A DNA stretch of 64,000 nucleotides from Microbulbifer harenosus (lineage in GTDB: Bacteria > Pseudomonadota > Gammaproteobacteria > Pseudomonadales > Cellvibrionaceae): the NCBI RefSeq assembly GCF_005771435.1, contig NZ_VANI01000014.1, positions 1 to 64,000 of the forward strand. The letters run 5' to 3'. The notes below the pieces were generated by a model, which did no database searches, had not been told where the DNA came from, and saw nothing but the letters and a program-made list of their open reading frames with translations. The position numbers and the translations under genes are program-made. This document shows, in pieces, positions 1-7,600 of this stretch. The first letter of the stretch is position 1. Each line of letters starts with the position of its first letter.

Positions 1-1
1 G

Positions 2-574
2 GGGTCATGGCTGATTCCTTTGTGTAAGTACGGTTGGAATCAGTGTGTTGAAGTCGAATCAGGAAAAACAGGTGCTGATTCTTTGGCGCTTACAGTCCGC
101 AAAACTAATACGCTGGATTTCCTCGGGTTCACTTTCAAAGGAAAGCAGATCCGCTGGAGCGAGAAAGCGATACGACACTTCAAGTACCGGGTGCGTCAAC
201 TGACGGGCCGGTCTTGGGGAGTATCAATGCAGCGTCGGATACGCGAACTGAACCAATTCCTGAGCGGCTGGATCAACTACTTCGCCTTAGCCAAATACTA
301 CCGGCCTCTCCCGCTCTACGATGAGTGGATACGCAGGCGGTTACGCATGTGCTTTCTCAAGCAATGGCGCAAACCGCGAACACGTATCCGTAATCTCATT
401 AAGCTAGGTGTACCGGAAAAGCCCGCAATATCAATCGGGCTGAGTTCCAAAGGGCCGTACCGGCTGGCGAAGACGTTTGCAGTTCACCAAGGGATCAGTA
501 ATGAGTTCCTTAGTAAGCTGGGGCTCGTCTCGGCAAAAGAAATATGGGTGAAATTTCACTATCCGAATGGATAG
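2..574 (+). CDS. Group II intron reverse transcriptase/maturase, C-terminal part (partial)
   Basis: Only about 190 C-terminal residues are visible; the frame is open from base 2 and the gene runs off the left edge, so the YADD active site is not seen. What is seen is FLGFTF at about residue 40, the basic maturase region with FLSGWINYF, and a basic RRLRMCFLKQWRKP segment. In the family this domain binds the intron RNA and supports splicing and target-primed insertion. The residues just before FLGFTF fit the family poorly, and another frame around 52-90 reads more like the usual LK.N.EK block, so a frameshift is possible. The stop lies 7 bases before domain V, as expected for an ORF in domain IV. 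Confidence 0.85.
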   Translation, partial: GSWLIPLCKYGWNQCVEVESGKTGADSLALTVRKTNTLDFLGFTFKGKQIRWSEKAIRHFKYRVRQLTGRSWGVSMQRRIRELNQFLSGWINYFALAKYYRPLPLYDEWIRRRLRMCFLKQWRKPRTRIRNLIKLGVPEKPAISIGLSSKGPYRLAKTFAVHQGISNEFLSKLGLVSAKEIWVKFHYPNG

Positions 575-581
575 TGTTAAT

Positions 582-652
582 GAACCGCCGTATGCGGACC
601 CGCATGTACGGTGGTGTGGGGAGGGCGGGTTAGAAACCCGCCTTTACCCGAT
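582..652 (+). ncRNA. Group II intron domains V and VI
   Basis: Domain V pairs 584-592 with 607-615 and 593-596 with 601-604, leaving a 4-base loop and a 2-base bulge (605-606), the canonical shape. The triad position reads CGC (586-588), as in class C introns. Domain VI is a perfect 8-bp stem, 624-631 with 635-642. A candidate branch-point A lies at 646, 6-7 bases from the 3' end at about 652. Confidence 0.8.
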
Positions 653-1071
653 TATGTGCCTTCCAGTTTAAACTCATTAATACAGTTCCTTTGATTTTCA
701 TTAGAGCCATATCCCCAGTCGATCGGAACTGGAAGGAGAGTATCCAAGCTGATTAGCAGATTTCCTGGATATCCATCTTTATGGCCTAGTGTGATGTATG
801 GCGGCAACGAGCTAGCACGCTCACCATGATACCAAGATGATGTTATTAATAACTTACTAACATCAAAGTCGAATTCGGATTTAACACATTCAGGAAAGAT
901 TACGACTTTTCCTGATATTGACAATCTTAGATCCGACAAATTGAATTCTGCAGGATAGTATTTCTCAGGCAGACCTCTTAACTTCCCATCGTCTAGCTGC
1001 AATACAGTATCGCTATGAGGGTATGCGTTAAGAGAAAACACTGAAAGTAAAAGTATTAGGATATTTCTCAT
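652..1071 (-). CDS. Integron cassette ORF: secreted hypothetical protein
   Basis: A 139-residue protein of unknown function. Residues 1-19 form a plausible signal peptide (hydrophobic ILILLLSVFSLNA after a short basic start), so it is probably exported; two cysteines (about residues 53 and 130) could pair. No family is recognised. The ATG lies about 13 bases after the attC core GTTATGT, the tight spacing seen for cassette ORFs. The stop codon TAA is at the junction with the group II intron, so this cassette's own attC is interrupted. Base composition is clearly more AT-rich than the chromosomal genes to the right, consistent with a captured cassette. Confidence 0.75.
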   Translation of the reverse strand: MRNILILLLSVFSLNAYPHSDTVLQLDDGKLRGLPEKYYPAEFNLSDLRLSISGKVVIFPECVKSEFDFDVSKLLITSSWYHGERASSLPPYITLGHKDGYPGNLLISLDTLLPVPIDWGYGSNENQRNCINEFKLEGT

Positions 1072-1083
1072 GACTGCCCTTAA

Positions 1084-1203
1084 ACATAACGCCCAGCGCA
1101 GGCGCAGCCAACGCGGAGCGCCTTTTGTGTTAATGTTTGAGCGACAGCGAGTAACACAAAAGGCGCGTAGTGTTGGCTGTCGCTCTGCCGCTGTTTGTTA
1201 AGT
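1084..1203 (-). other. attC: Integron attC recombination site (120 bp)
   Basis: An imperfect palindrome. Read on the - strand it opens with ACTTAAC (1203-1197) and closes with GTTATGT (1090-1084), close to the RYYYAAC...GTTRRRY consensus, with one deviation in the second core. The arms share GCGCCTTTTGTGTTA near the tip and AGCCAAC further out; the mismatches and extra bases between arms are typical of attC. It separates two - strand ORFs: the GNAT stop codon lies inside the first core, and the next ORF begins just after the second. Confidence 0.85.
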
Positions 1204-1656
1204 GCTGTACGTGTAGAAGTGCCATGTGCTCTTGCTGGTGCCCATAGAATCATAGAGCTTCTGGGCTGCTACATTATCTGGGGCCGTGACCCACTGGAGC
1301 CTTGCCGCACCATTACCTTTTGCGAACTCTCGACAATGGTCTATGAGTTGACGGCCGATGCCATTACCCCGAAACTTTGGCAGAGTGTATAGATCATTCA
1401 ATATAGCGATCTTTGATGTAATTGTTGAAGTAAACGTAAAATACACCGTGGCAAAACCAACCACTTCTTCTTCTTTCCGAAATAGAAACTGGCTCCCTTG
1501 CTCTGAAGATCCGCAAAATTTTGAAAAGAACTCAAAATTTCTTTTGTCGCAGACACTTTGAACTTTGTAAAACTCTTGGTACGCCCGCACAAGCGGTAAA
1601 ACTTCTTCCAAACTTTCTCTTGAAACTTGCTCAATCACTTGAATTCCGTGTGACAC
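1198..1656 (-). CDS. Integron cassette ORF: GNAT-family N-acetyltransferase
   Basis: A 152-residue GNAT acyltransferase expected to move an acetyl group from acetyl-CoA to an amine; the acceptor is unknown. The acetyl-CoA pyrophosphate loop is seen as RGNGIGRQL at about residue 95, preceded by LNDLYTLPKF (beta-4) and followed by the AAQKLYDSMG motif of the C-terminal half. The start is GTG at 1656, overlapping the core site GTTAAGT (1661-1655), and the TAA stop lies inside the attC core at 1197-1203. Both ends are therefore set by cassette boundaries. Such GNAT cassettes include antibiotic-modifying enzymes, but nothing here shows an antibiotic substrate. Confidence 0.88.
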   Translation of the reverse strand: MSHGIQVIEQVSRESLEEVLPLVRAYQEFYKVQSVCDKRNFEFFSKFCGSSEQGSQFLFRKEEEVVGFATVYFTFTSTITSKIAILNDLYTLPKFRGNGIGRQLIDHCREFAKGNGAARLQWVTAPDNVAAQKLYDSMGTSKSTWHFYTYST

Positions 1657-1661
1657 TTAAC
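1655..1661 (-). other. Cassette core site GTTAAGT at the upstream end of the GNAT cassette
   Basis: Read on the - strand the heptamer GTTAAGT fits GTTRRRY exactly and overlaps the GNAT start codon, marking the recombination boundary of this cassette. No attC palindrome can be built to its right, so the neighbour is either an attI-like site or damaged cassette DNA. Confidence 0.6.
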
Positions 1662-1985
1662 ATTTATATAGTGGTCATTCTCAACGTATTTCTCACGATC
1701 ACTATCGCTTGGTTGAAAATTGATCTGAAGTCTCTCAGCCACATGCGAGACGGGCTTTGTGCGATATTTCGGTGCCCGCATTTGAATCTGCAAAATGGTC
1801 CCCATGCCTTATATACGCCAAACATTGGCCGGACGTAACTCGTTGTTTTTCTGTAGGATTATCCACCCCATCGAGATTTGCCCGAGATAGTGGGCGCGGT
1901 GACCGTTTTTCTGCTGTCTTTATAACCTTCTTTGTATTCGGTGTCAGCCCGTATGTTGCTTTACGTCTTTAGTTGGCGAATAGAA
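1662..1985. other. Gene-free stretch next to the cassettes
   Basis: No convincing gene, attC or integrase remnant is seen on either strand. A short imperfect inverted repeat (ATAGTGGTC at about 1668 against GATCACTAT at about 1717) lies near the cassette core and could be part of an attI-like region. Composition is AT-richer than the chromosome to the right. Confidence 0.35.
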
Positions 1986-1988
1986 AAG

Positions 1989-2010
1989 GGTCGGCAGTGC
2001 CGACCTTTTT
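1989..2010. terminator. Bidirectional rho-independent terminator
   Basis: Stem GGTCGGC/GCCGACC with loop AGT, followed by TTTTT on the + strand and preceded by AAAA. It can end transcription of the - strand NagB-fold gene that stops at 2089. Confidence 0.8.
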
Positions 2011-2088
2011 ATCTTGAGCGAAATTTAATAAGCCTGCTTAAATTTTAATTAGCTCTTTGGGGTTATAGGTGGAGGTATTTCGTGATTT

Positions 2089-3087
2089 CTACAGCCCCAA
2101 ATTAGGCAGTACAAATGATTTGGTATTGCGGTGCAGCCTGATCCACAACCCTGGGTTCGCATTCAATTGCTGTAGAGCTTCCTGTCTATCTGAGCTCAAA
2201 CGCGTATTCAGCACATTCGCATACGTCTGCACCTTGGCCGGCGCTGTATCCGCATCGACTATGGATTGCACAACTTTCTTCGCCTGTAATATCGCCGCCG
2301 GGCCCAGGGTTAAGATGTATTGGGCGGAGCGGCATTCGGTTTCGTCCTGCTCGCTTACGGCGCTGCCACCGGCTTTGAATTTGCTGATGTGGTGTTCGAG
2401 GATGCTGCTGGAAATCGGGATTACGCCGGCCACATGATGGCCCTTGGCGCCGGAGTAGGGCTTGATGTAGGCGAGGTGCGAGGCCTGGTTTTCTTCCGGG
2501 CCGTGGCCGATGAAGAAGATATCCAGGCCGCCGAGGGATTCCAGTTTGTTCAGGTAGGCGATCAGTCCGGCTTCCAGGTCGGCGGTGTCGGTCTGCATGG
2601 GTGTAAAACTTTTGATCTTTTTGAAGAAGTCGGGGCCGAGGATGCGCTCGAAGTCGCGCACGAAGCTGAAGCCGTTGTCCATGCTCATGGGGGCGAGGGC
2701 GTCCTGGGTGAATACGTTCAGGCGGTCGAGCAGTTCGTCGTATTGTGAGGTTTTGGCCAGTTCGCCCAGCAGGCGGTGCAGGGCCTGGGCGCCGCGGCCG
2801 CCGAGGAGGGCAATATTGATATCGCCGGTTTTTGCTCTGGCGGTTTCGAACAGTTCATTCAGCATGGCTTGGCCGACTTCTGCTTCTGAGTCGAGTACGG
2901 TGGGGGTAATACCGTAATCGGTCAGGCCGGTGTTGCGCGCGTTTTCCTGGGAGAGCCATACGTTGCCGCTTTCTTCGGCTCTGGTGAAGGATGTGTTGTT
3001 GTTTTCCATGGAGTTTACCTCTTTATTCTCGTCTGCAGCTGGCGCTGTTAGGTCGTCAATTTTATAGGGGTGGGGAGGAAAGTTCAT
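2089..3087 (-). CDS. NagB/6-phosphogluconolactonase-fold protein, function uncertain
   Basis: A 332-residue protein that looks like a distant member of the sugar-phosphate isomerase/deaminase superfamily (glucosamine-6-phosphate deaminase, 6-phosphogluconolactonase). Supporting segments are INIALLGGRGAQAL (about residue 92), DIFFIGHGPEENQAS (about 190, in place of the family's GLGxDGHxAS) and QYILTLGPAAILQAKKVV (about 255, resembling the TLGxxxIxxA block). The usual catalytic Asp/His pattern is altered, so activity cannot be assumed. The first ~26 residues look disordered. An ATG at 3009 with an AGAGG site 8 bases upstream is an equally good start and would give 306 residues. Confidence 0.55.
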   Translation of the reverse strand: MNFPPHPYKIDDLTAPAADENKEVNSMENNNTSFTRAEESGNVWLSQENARNTGLTDYGITPTVLDSEAEVGQAMLNELFETARAKTGDINIALLGGRGAQALHRLLGELAKTSQYDELLDRLNVFTQDALAPMSMDNGFSFVRDFERILGPDFFKKIKSFTPMQTDTADLEAGLIAYLNKLESLGGLDIFFIGHGPEENQASHLAYIKPYSGAKGHHVAGVIPISSSILEHHISKFKAGGSAVSEQDETECRSAQYILTLGPAAILQAKKVVQSIVDADTAPAKVQTYANVLNTRLSSDRQEALQQLNANPGLWIRLHRNTKSFVLPNLGL

Positions 3088-3131
3088 TCCTTGTCGTCCT
3101 TTATTGGTAAGGCCGGTGCTTCGGGGGGGCT

Positions 3132-3200
3132 GGATTCCCGCTTTCGCGGGAATGACGGGGTTGGAACTGGAATGTCGCTTTCGCGGGAATGACGGGGGTT
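3132..3200. repeat. Pair of REP-like palindromic repeats
   Basis: Two copies of CGCTTTCGCGGGAATGACGG lie about 40 bp apart, each containing the palindrome CCCGCTTTCGCGGG or part of it. This intergenic repeat type is widespread in proteobacteria. It sits between a gene start and a terminator, with no coding potential. Confidence 0.7.
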
Positions 3201-3216
3201 GGAAGTGTTTATGCGT

Positions 3217-3245
3217 AAAAAAAGCCGGCGATGCCGGCTTTTTTG
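3217..3245. terminator. Terminator after the DAHP synthase gene
   Basis: Perfect stem AAGCCGGC/GCCGGCTT with loop GAT (3222-3240), flanked by A7 and T6, so it can work on both strands. It lies 20 bp beyond the aro gene's stop. Confidence 0.85.
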
Positions 3246-3264
3246 GGTTTTGGCGGGACTGGTT

Positions 3265-4338
3265 TTAGTCTTTGCGTGCTTTTAGTGGGCCGCGCAGTTG
3301 TTCGGCCATGTTCAGCAGCAGGGATTCGGTGGTTTCCCAGTCGATGCATTTGTCGGTTACGGATACGCCGTATTCCATCTGGCTGCGGTCTTTGTTGATC
3401 TTCTGGTTGCCGGCTTTGATGTTGCTTTCCACCATGATGCCGATGATGGATTTATTGCCGTCGAGGATCTGGTGGATGACGTTGTCCACTACCAGCGGCT
3501 GCAGCTCGTGGTTTTTGTTGGAGTTGGCGTGGCTGCAGTCGACCATGATGTTGGGGATCAGGCCGGCTTTCTCCAGTTCTTTTTCGCACACGGCGACGCT
3601 GACGGAGTCGTAGTTGGGCTTGTCGTTGCCGCCGCGCAGTACCACGTGGCCGTATTTGTTGCCGGCGGTGTGGATGATGGCGACCTGGCCTTCTTTATTG
3701 ATGCCGAGGAAGCGGTGCGGGTTGGCGGTGGACTGCAGGGCGTTAATGGCCACTTCCAGGCTGCCGTCGGTGCCGTTCTTGAAGCCCACGGCGGAGGAGA
3801 GGCCGCTGGCCATTTCCCGGTGGGTCTGCGATTCGGTGGTACGCGCGCCGATGGCGGACCAGGAGATCAAGTCCTGCAGGTACTGGGGAGAAATCGGGTC
3901 CAGCGCCTCGGTAGAGGTGGGCAGGCCCAGCTCGGCAATATCCAGCAGCAGTTTGCGGCCGATGTGCAGACCCTCTTCGATCTTGAACGAGTCGTCGAGG
4001 TGCGGGTCGTTGATCAGGCCTTTCCAGCCCACGGTGGTACGGGGCTTTTCAAAATACACGCGCATGACGATCAGCAGGGTGTCGGAGACCTGGTCTGCTA
4101 CCGCCTTGAGGCGGTGGGCATAATCCATGGCCGCATCGACATCGTGAACGGAGCAGGGGCCGATAACCACCATCAAACGGTGGTCTTTGCGGTCGAGAAT
4201 ATTGCGAACTGCGGCGCGGCCGGCGGCCACGGTGGTTTCAGCGGTGTCGCTGACGGGCAGTTCCGCTTTGAGTGCCTGCGGGGTGATGAGGATGTCCTGG
4301 GAGAGGACATTTAAATCGTCGAACTGCTGCGTGGTCAT
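3265..4338 (-). CDS. aroG: 3-deoxy-7-phosphoheptulonate (DAHP) synthase, class I
   Basis: Condenses phosphoenolpyruvate with erythrose 4-phosphate, the first step of the shikimate pathway to aromatic amino acids. The 357-residue length matches AroF/AroG/AroH. Visible motifs are GPCSVHD (about residue 61), KPRTTVGWKG (PEP binding, about 99), SAIGARTTESQTHREMASG (about 153), VGFKNGTDG and VDCSHANS near the metal site. Which feedback class it belongs to cannot be read safely, so the symbol marks the family. It stands alone between a terminator and a 266-bp gap that must hold its promoter. Confidence 0.93.
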   Translation of the reverse strand: MTTQQFDDLNVLSQDILITPQALKAELPVSDTAETTVAAGRAAVRNILDRKDHRLMVVIGPCSVHDVDAAMDYAHRLKAVADQVSDTLLIVMRVYFEKPRTTVGWKGLINDPHLDDSFKIEEGLHIGRKLLLDIAELGLPTSTEALDPISPQYLQDLISWSAIGARTTESQTHREMASGLSSAVGFKNGTDGSLEVAINALQSTANPHRFLGINKEGQVAIIHTAGNKYGHVVLRGGNDKPNYDSVSVAVCEKELEKAGLIPNIMVDCSHANSNKNHELQPLVVDNVIHQILDGNKSIIGIMVESNIKAGNQKINKDRSQMEYGVSVTDKCIDWETTESLLLNMAEQLRGPLKARKD

Positions 4339-4559
4339 GGTATTTCTGTCACTACTTGCTGAATGGGATCGTCTTCCTTGCCCGCGGCATGCGCACCGCG
4401 GGGCAGTTATGCTAACCAGTGACTAGGGGTAGGGCTAGGGTTTCATTTGAAACAGTTTTAAGTGTCACCTTTGGTGGCTTCTATCGTAACTGATGTCCGG
4501 TTTTATTGCCGATTGATGGGATAGTTTTGCTTGACGATTGATGTGTATGGCGGATTGTA

Positions 4560-4585
4560 GGATGGGTGCACTCGGCGCTCCATCC
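4560..4585. repeat. Short inverted repeat of intergenic type
   Basis: GGATGG and CCATCC face each other around a 14-base centre in the gap between aroG and the helicase stop codon. It resembles the GGATGGGT-type dispersed repeats of gammaproteobacteria. It lacks a T-run, so it is not a classical terminator. Confidence 0.35.
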
Positions 4586-4604
4586 CGCACGTTGGGGTCT
4601 TTTG

Positions 4605-7600
4605 CTACTCCGCCGGCAGTTCGGCGAGCTGTTGGAGCAGGGGGAAGTACAGCGCGCAGCGGATATTGCGTTCGCCGCGCTGGTAGAACAGGCGGCGGTA
4701 GCCGTCGAGCTGTCGACGGTATTTCTCCAGCTGGGTCTCGATAAACGCTTCCACGGTTTCCCCGGCGGCGGGTTCCGCGGTTTTGTAGTCGATGATCCAG
4801 CGGGTGCCGTTGCCTTGGCCATCCCCTTCAACAAATGTGCGGTCGACGATGTTGCGGCGCAGCTCCTGGCCGCTGCTGTGGAGTTCCAGTTCCGCGGCGG
4901 ATTGCTGATGGCTGGCGTCCAGCAGCCAGCGGCCGGTGTTGCAATTCAGGGTGCGCAGTACCGCCTGTTCCACTTTTTCCAGCGCTTTTTCCAGGCTGCT
5001 GCCGTTAAGACCGAGCTGGCTGAGGCGCAGTTGCCACAGCGGGCGCAGTTCTTGTATGAGTTGTTCTGGTGCGGCCGCAAGGCGTTCGGGGGATTCTGTG
5101 AGTGTCGCGAACGTCTCGTGCGCGACGGTACCGGCGTGTCGGAACCAGCGCTGGTGCACAAGGCCTAGGTCCGGCAGGTTGATTTCCTCCTCTTCTCCGC
5201 GCTGGTTGTTCCCCATGCGGTAGCGGGCGAGGTACTCCCCGCGGGGCAGCGGTGGTGCCTGCCAGTTTTGCGCCACGCGCAACAGGTAACTCTGCCCCGT
5301 GTGTTCGGTTTTCGTCACCAATTCATCGGCGCTGAGCCAGTGGCACCAGTCCGCCTCGGTGGAGAGCGCGGGCCAGATGCTCGCCAGCAGTGAGGCCGCG
5401 GCGGGGGCCTTGAAGTCCTCGTTCTTTTTGTCTGACGACTTCACGCAGGCCAGCAGGTGCAGGCTGTGAATGGCGCGGGTGCAGCCCACATACAGCAGGC
5501 GCGTGCCTTCTAGCCGCTCGCGCTCGCTGTTGTCGTGTTTCACGTAGGCGTAGAGCGGGTCTTTGCCGCTGCGCGGACTTTTTGGTGCGAGCAGGAAGCG
5601 GTTTTCCACATCGCTGTTGAGCCAAGTGCACCAGCGCAGCAGCTGGTCGCTGCCGCCGGCGCCGCCGGTTTTATCCAATCCGGGAATCAGCACATGCTCA
5701 AACTCCAGGCCCTTGGATTTGTGAATGGTCATCACCTGTACGCGGGCTTCCTGCGCGGGGCGGGCGAAGAGCTGTTGCAGCGCCAGTTCGAACGCGGACC
5801 AGTCGGTGATGCTGCCGCCGCCGTCGTATTTTTCCAGCAGCTGGAAAAAGTCTGCGGCGTTGCTGAGCTCCCGTTTGTCCGCCACGGTGGCGGGGCCGCC
5901 GAGGGCGAGCCACAGGCCTTCCACCCACACACGTAGCGGTTTGCGGCCGCGTTGCTGCCAGCTCTGTAGAATCAGTGCGGCGGTTTTTTGCAGGCGGTTG
6001 CGACCTTCGTCGCTGATGCCCCGAATTTCTTCGAGGGTGGTGAGGGTGTTCAGGATTGGCGGCACGCGCGGGTCGCGCGGGCCGTGTTCGCCTGGATTGT
6101 GATTGGCCACGGCGTAGAGGTCCGGCAGCGCCAGACCGCACCAGGGGGCGCGCAGTATGGCGAGCCAGCTGATGCGGTCGCTGGGGTCCTGCAGGGCACG
6201 GGTAAGACTAAGCAGGTCCAACACCACCATTTTGCTCGCAAGCGGCGCCAGGTCCTGGGCCTGGTAGGCGATGCCGGCGCGGGTGAGGGCGGGCAGTATC
6301 TGCTGCAGGTGTTTCTTGTTGCGCACCAGGATGGCGATGTTGTTTTCCGGTGCCTTCGCTTGCAGCTGCTGGATAATCTCCACGCACTGCTCGGCTTCTT
6401 TCAGGCGCTCCTCGTCGTCCACGCAACCGTAAAAAGACACCGGGGCGCCTTCCCATTGTTGCGGTCTGAAGGCGACGGAATCCAGATAGCGCACGGCGCC
6501 GCGGCTGATGTTGTCGCGGGGCGGGAAGGCTTTTAAAAACGTGCGGTTGACCCAGTCCACCACTGCATTGCTGGAGCGGAAGTTTACCTGCAGGTTGAGC
6601 GGGGTGAGCGGCAGTTCGCCGATGCCCTCGTTGCGAGCGTCGAGGAAGATACCCACGTTGGCATTGCGGAAGCCGTAACAGGACTGCATGCCGTCGCCGA
6701 CGATAAACAGGCTGCGTCCGTCGCCCGGCTCCCAGCCGGCGGTGAGTTTCTGCAGCAGTTCCAACTGCAGCTGCGAGGTGTCCTGGAATTCGTCAACGAG
6801 GATGTGGCGGATCTGCACGTCGAGTTTCAGCGCTACATCCGTGGGGGCTTCGCTGTCTCCCAGCGCCACCAGTGCGGCCTGGGCCACTTCGGTAAAGTCG
6901 GTGCTGCCGAGCTGCTGGAACACGAGCTTGAGTTCCGCTACCAGCAGCGGCAGCACGCGCGCCATGGCGCGGAGTATCTGCCACTGGCTCTCGTCCATGC
7001 CCGCGGGCAGGGTACGTACTTCGGCAATGATGTTCAGCAGTTCATCGTTGTCTGACAGCGCTTCCAGCAGCGCGGTGATGCGCTCTTTTTGTGCTTTGGC
7101 GCGCTCTGGATCCGGGGATTTTTTGTCTGCGGCGGGGAACCCCGTGGTTTTGGTGACGGACTTGCGCCAGGTGCCGGTGCCGGTCACCAGCAGATCCGCC
7201 AGCGCCAGCCACTGGGGCAGCCCCTGGTCGTTGCACGGCGGCAGTTCGGTGATACCGGCGAGGCTGCTGATGATGTGGTCTGGTTTTTCTTTCTGCAGAT
7301 TGCTGCCGGCGTAATCGGCGAGATCCAGCAGTTCGCCGGCGAAGGTGCCAAGTGCCGTTTGGAATTGGCCCAGCTGATCTTCGATCAATTCACGGATAAC
7401 GAAGGTGAAATAGTCTTCGGCTTCTTCGCGGTGTACCGACAGCAGCGGTTCCAGCCACTGCTCGCGTTTTTCCAGCAGGGTCTGCAGCAGGTCGGTAACT
7501 TCCGGCAGGTTGTTGTCCAGGTGCAGCAGCAACAGGCTGAGGTCTTGGTCCGGTTGCTCCTTTTCCAATTTTTTCAGCAGATTGGCGATGGCCTTTTGAT

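Larger units (their letters stand above)
1..652 (+). mobile_element. 3' part of a group II intron (class C, attC-targeting type)
   Basis: The segment contains the end of an intron-encoded maturase, then a domain V hairpin and a domain VI hairpin ending in CCCGAT at about 652. The 5' part lies outside the window. A CGC triplet at 586-588 occupies the place of the catalytic AGC triad, which is the class C signature. The intron stops at the stop codon of a cassette ORF read on the other strand, so it sits in the end of an integron cassette, in the opposite orientation to the cassette genes. This is the arrangement known for group IIC-attC introns. The exact 3' boundary is uncertain by 1-2 bases. 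Confidence 0.8.

Noticed and set aside
1521..1972. Short + strand frames next to the GNAT cassette, considered as an integrase remnant
   Set aside because: No tyrosine-recombinase boxes or other integrase motifs are visible in any frame.
3298..4314. Long + strand open frame opposite the DAHP synthase gene
   Set aside because: It is antisense to a clear aroG-family gene, has a Val/Gly/Asp-rich composition typical of reverse-frame GC-rich DNA, and shows no motif.
4380..4460. Possible aromatic-repressor operator upstream of the DAHP synthase gene
   Set aside because: Short half-matches (GCTAACCAGTGACTAG) are seen but no convincing TrpR or TyrR palindrome.
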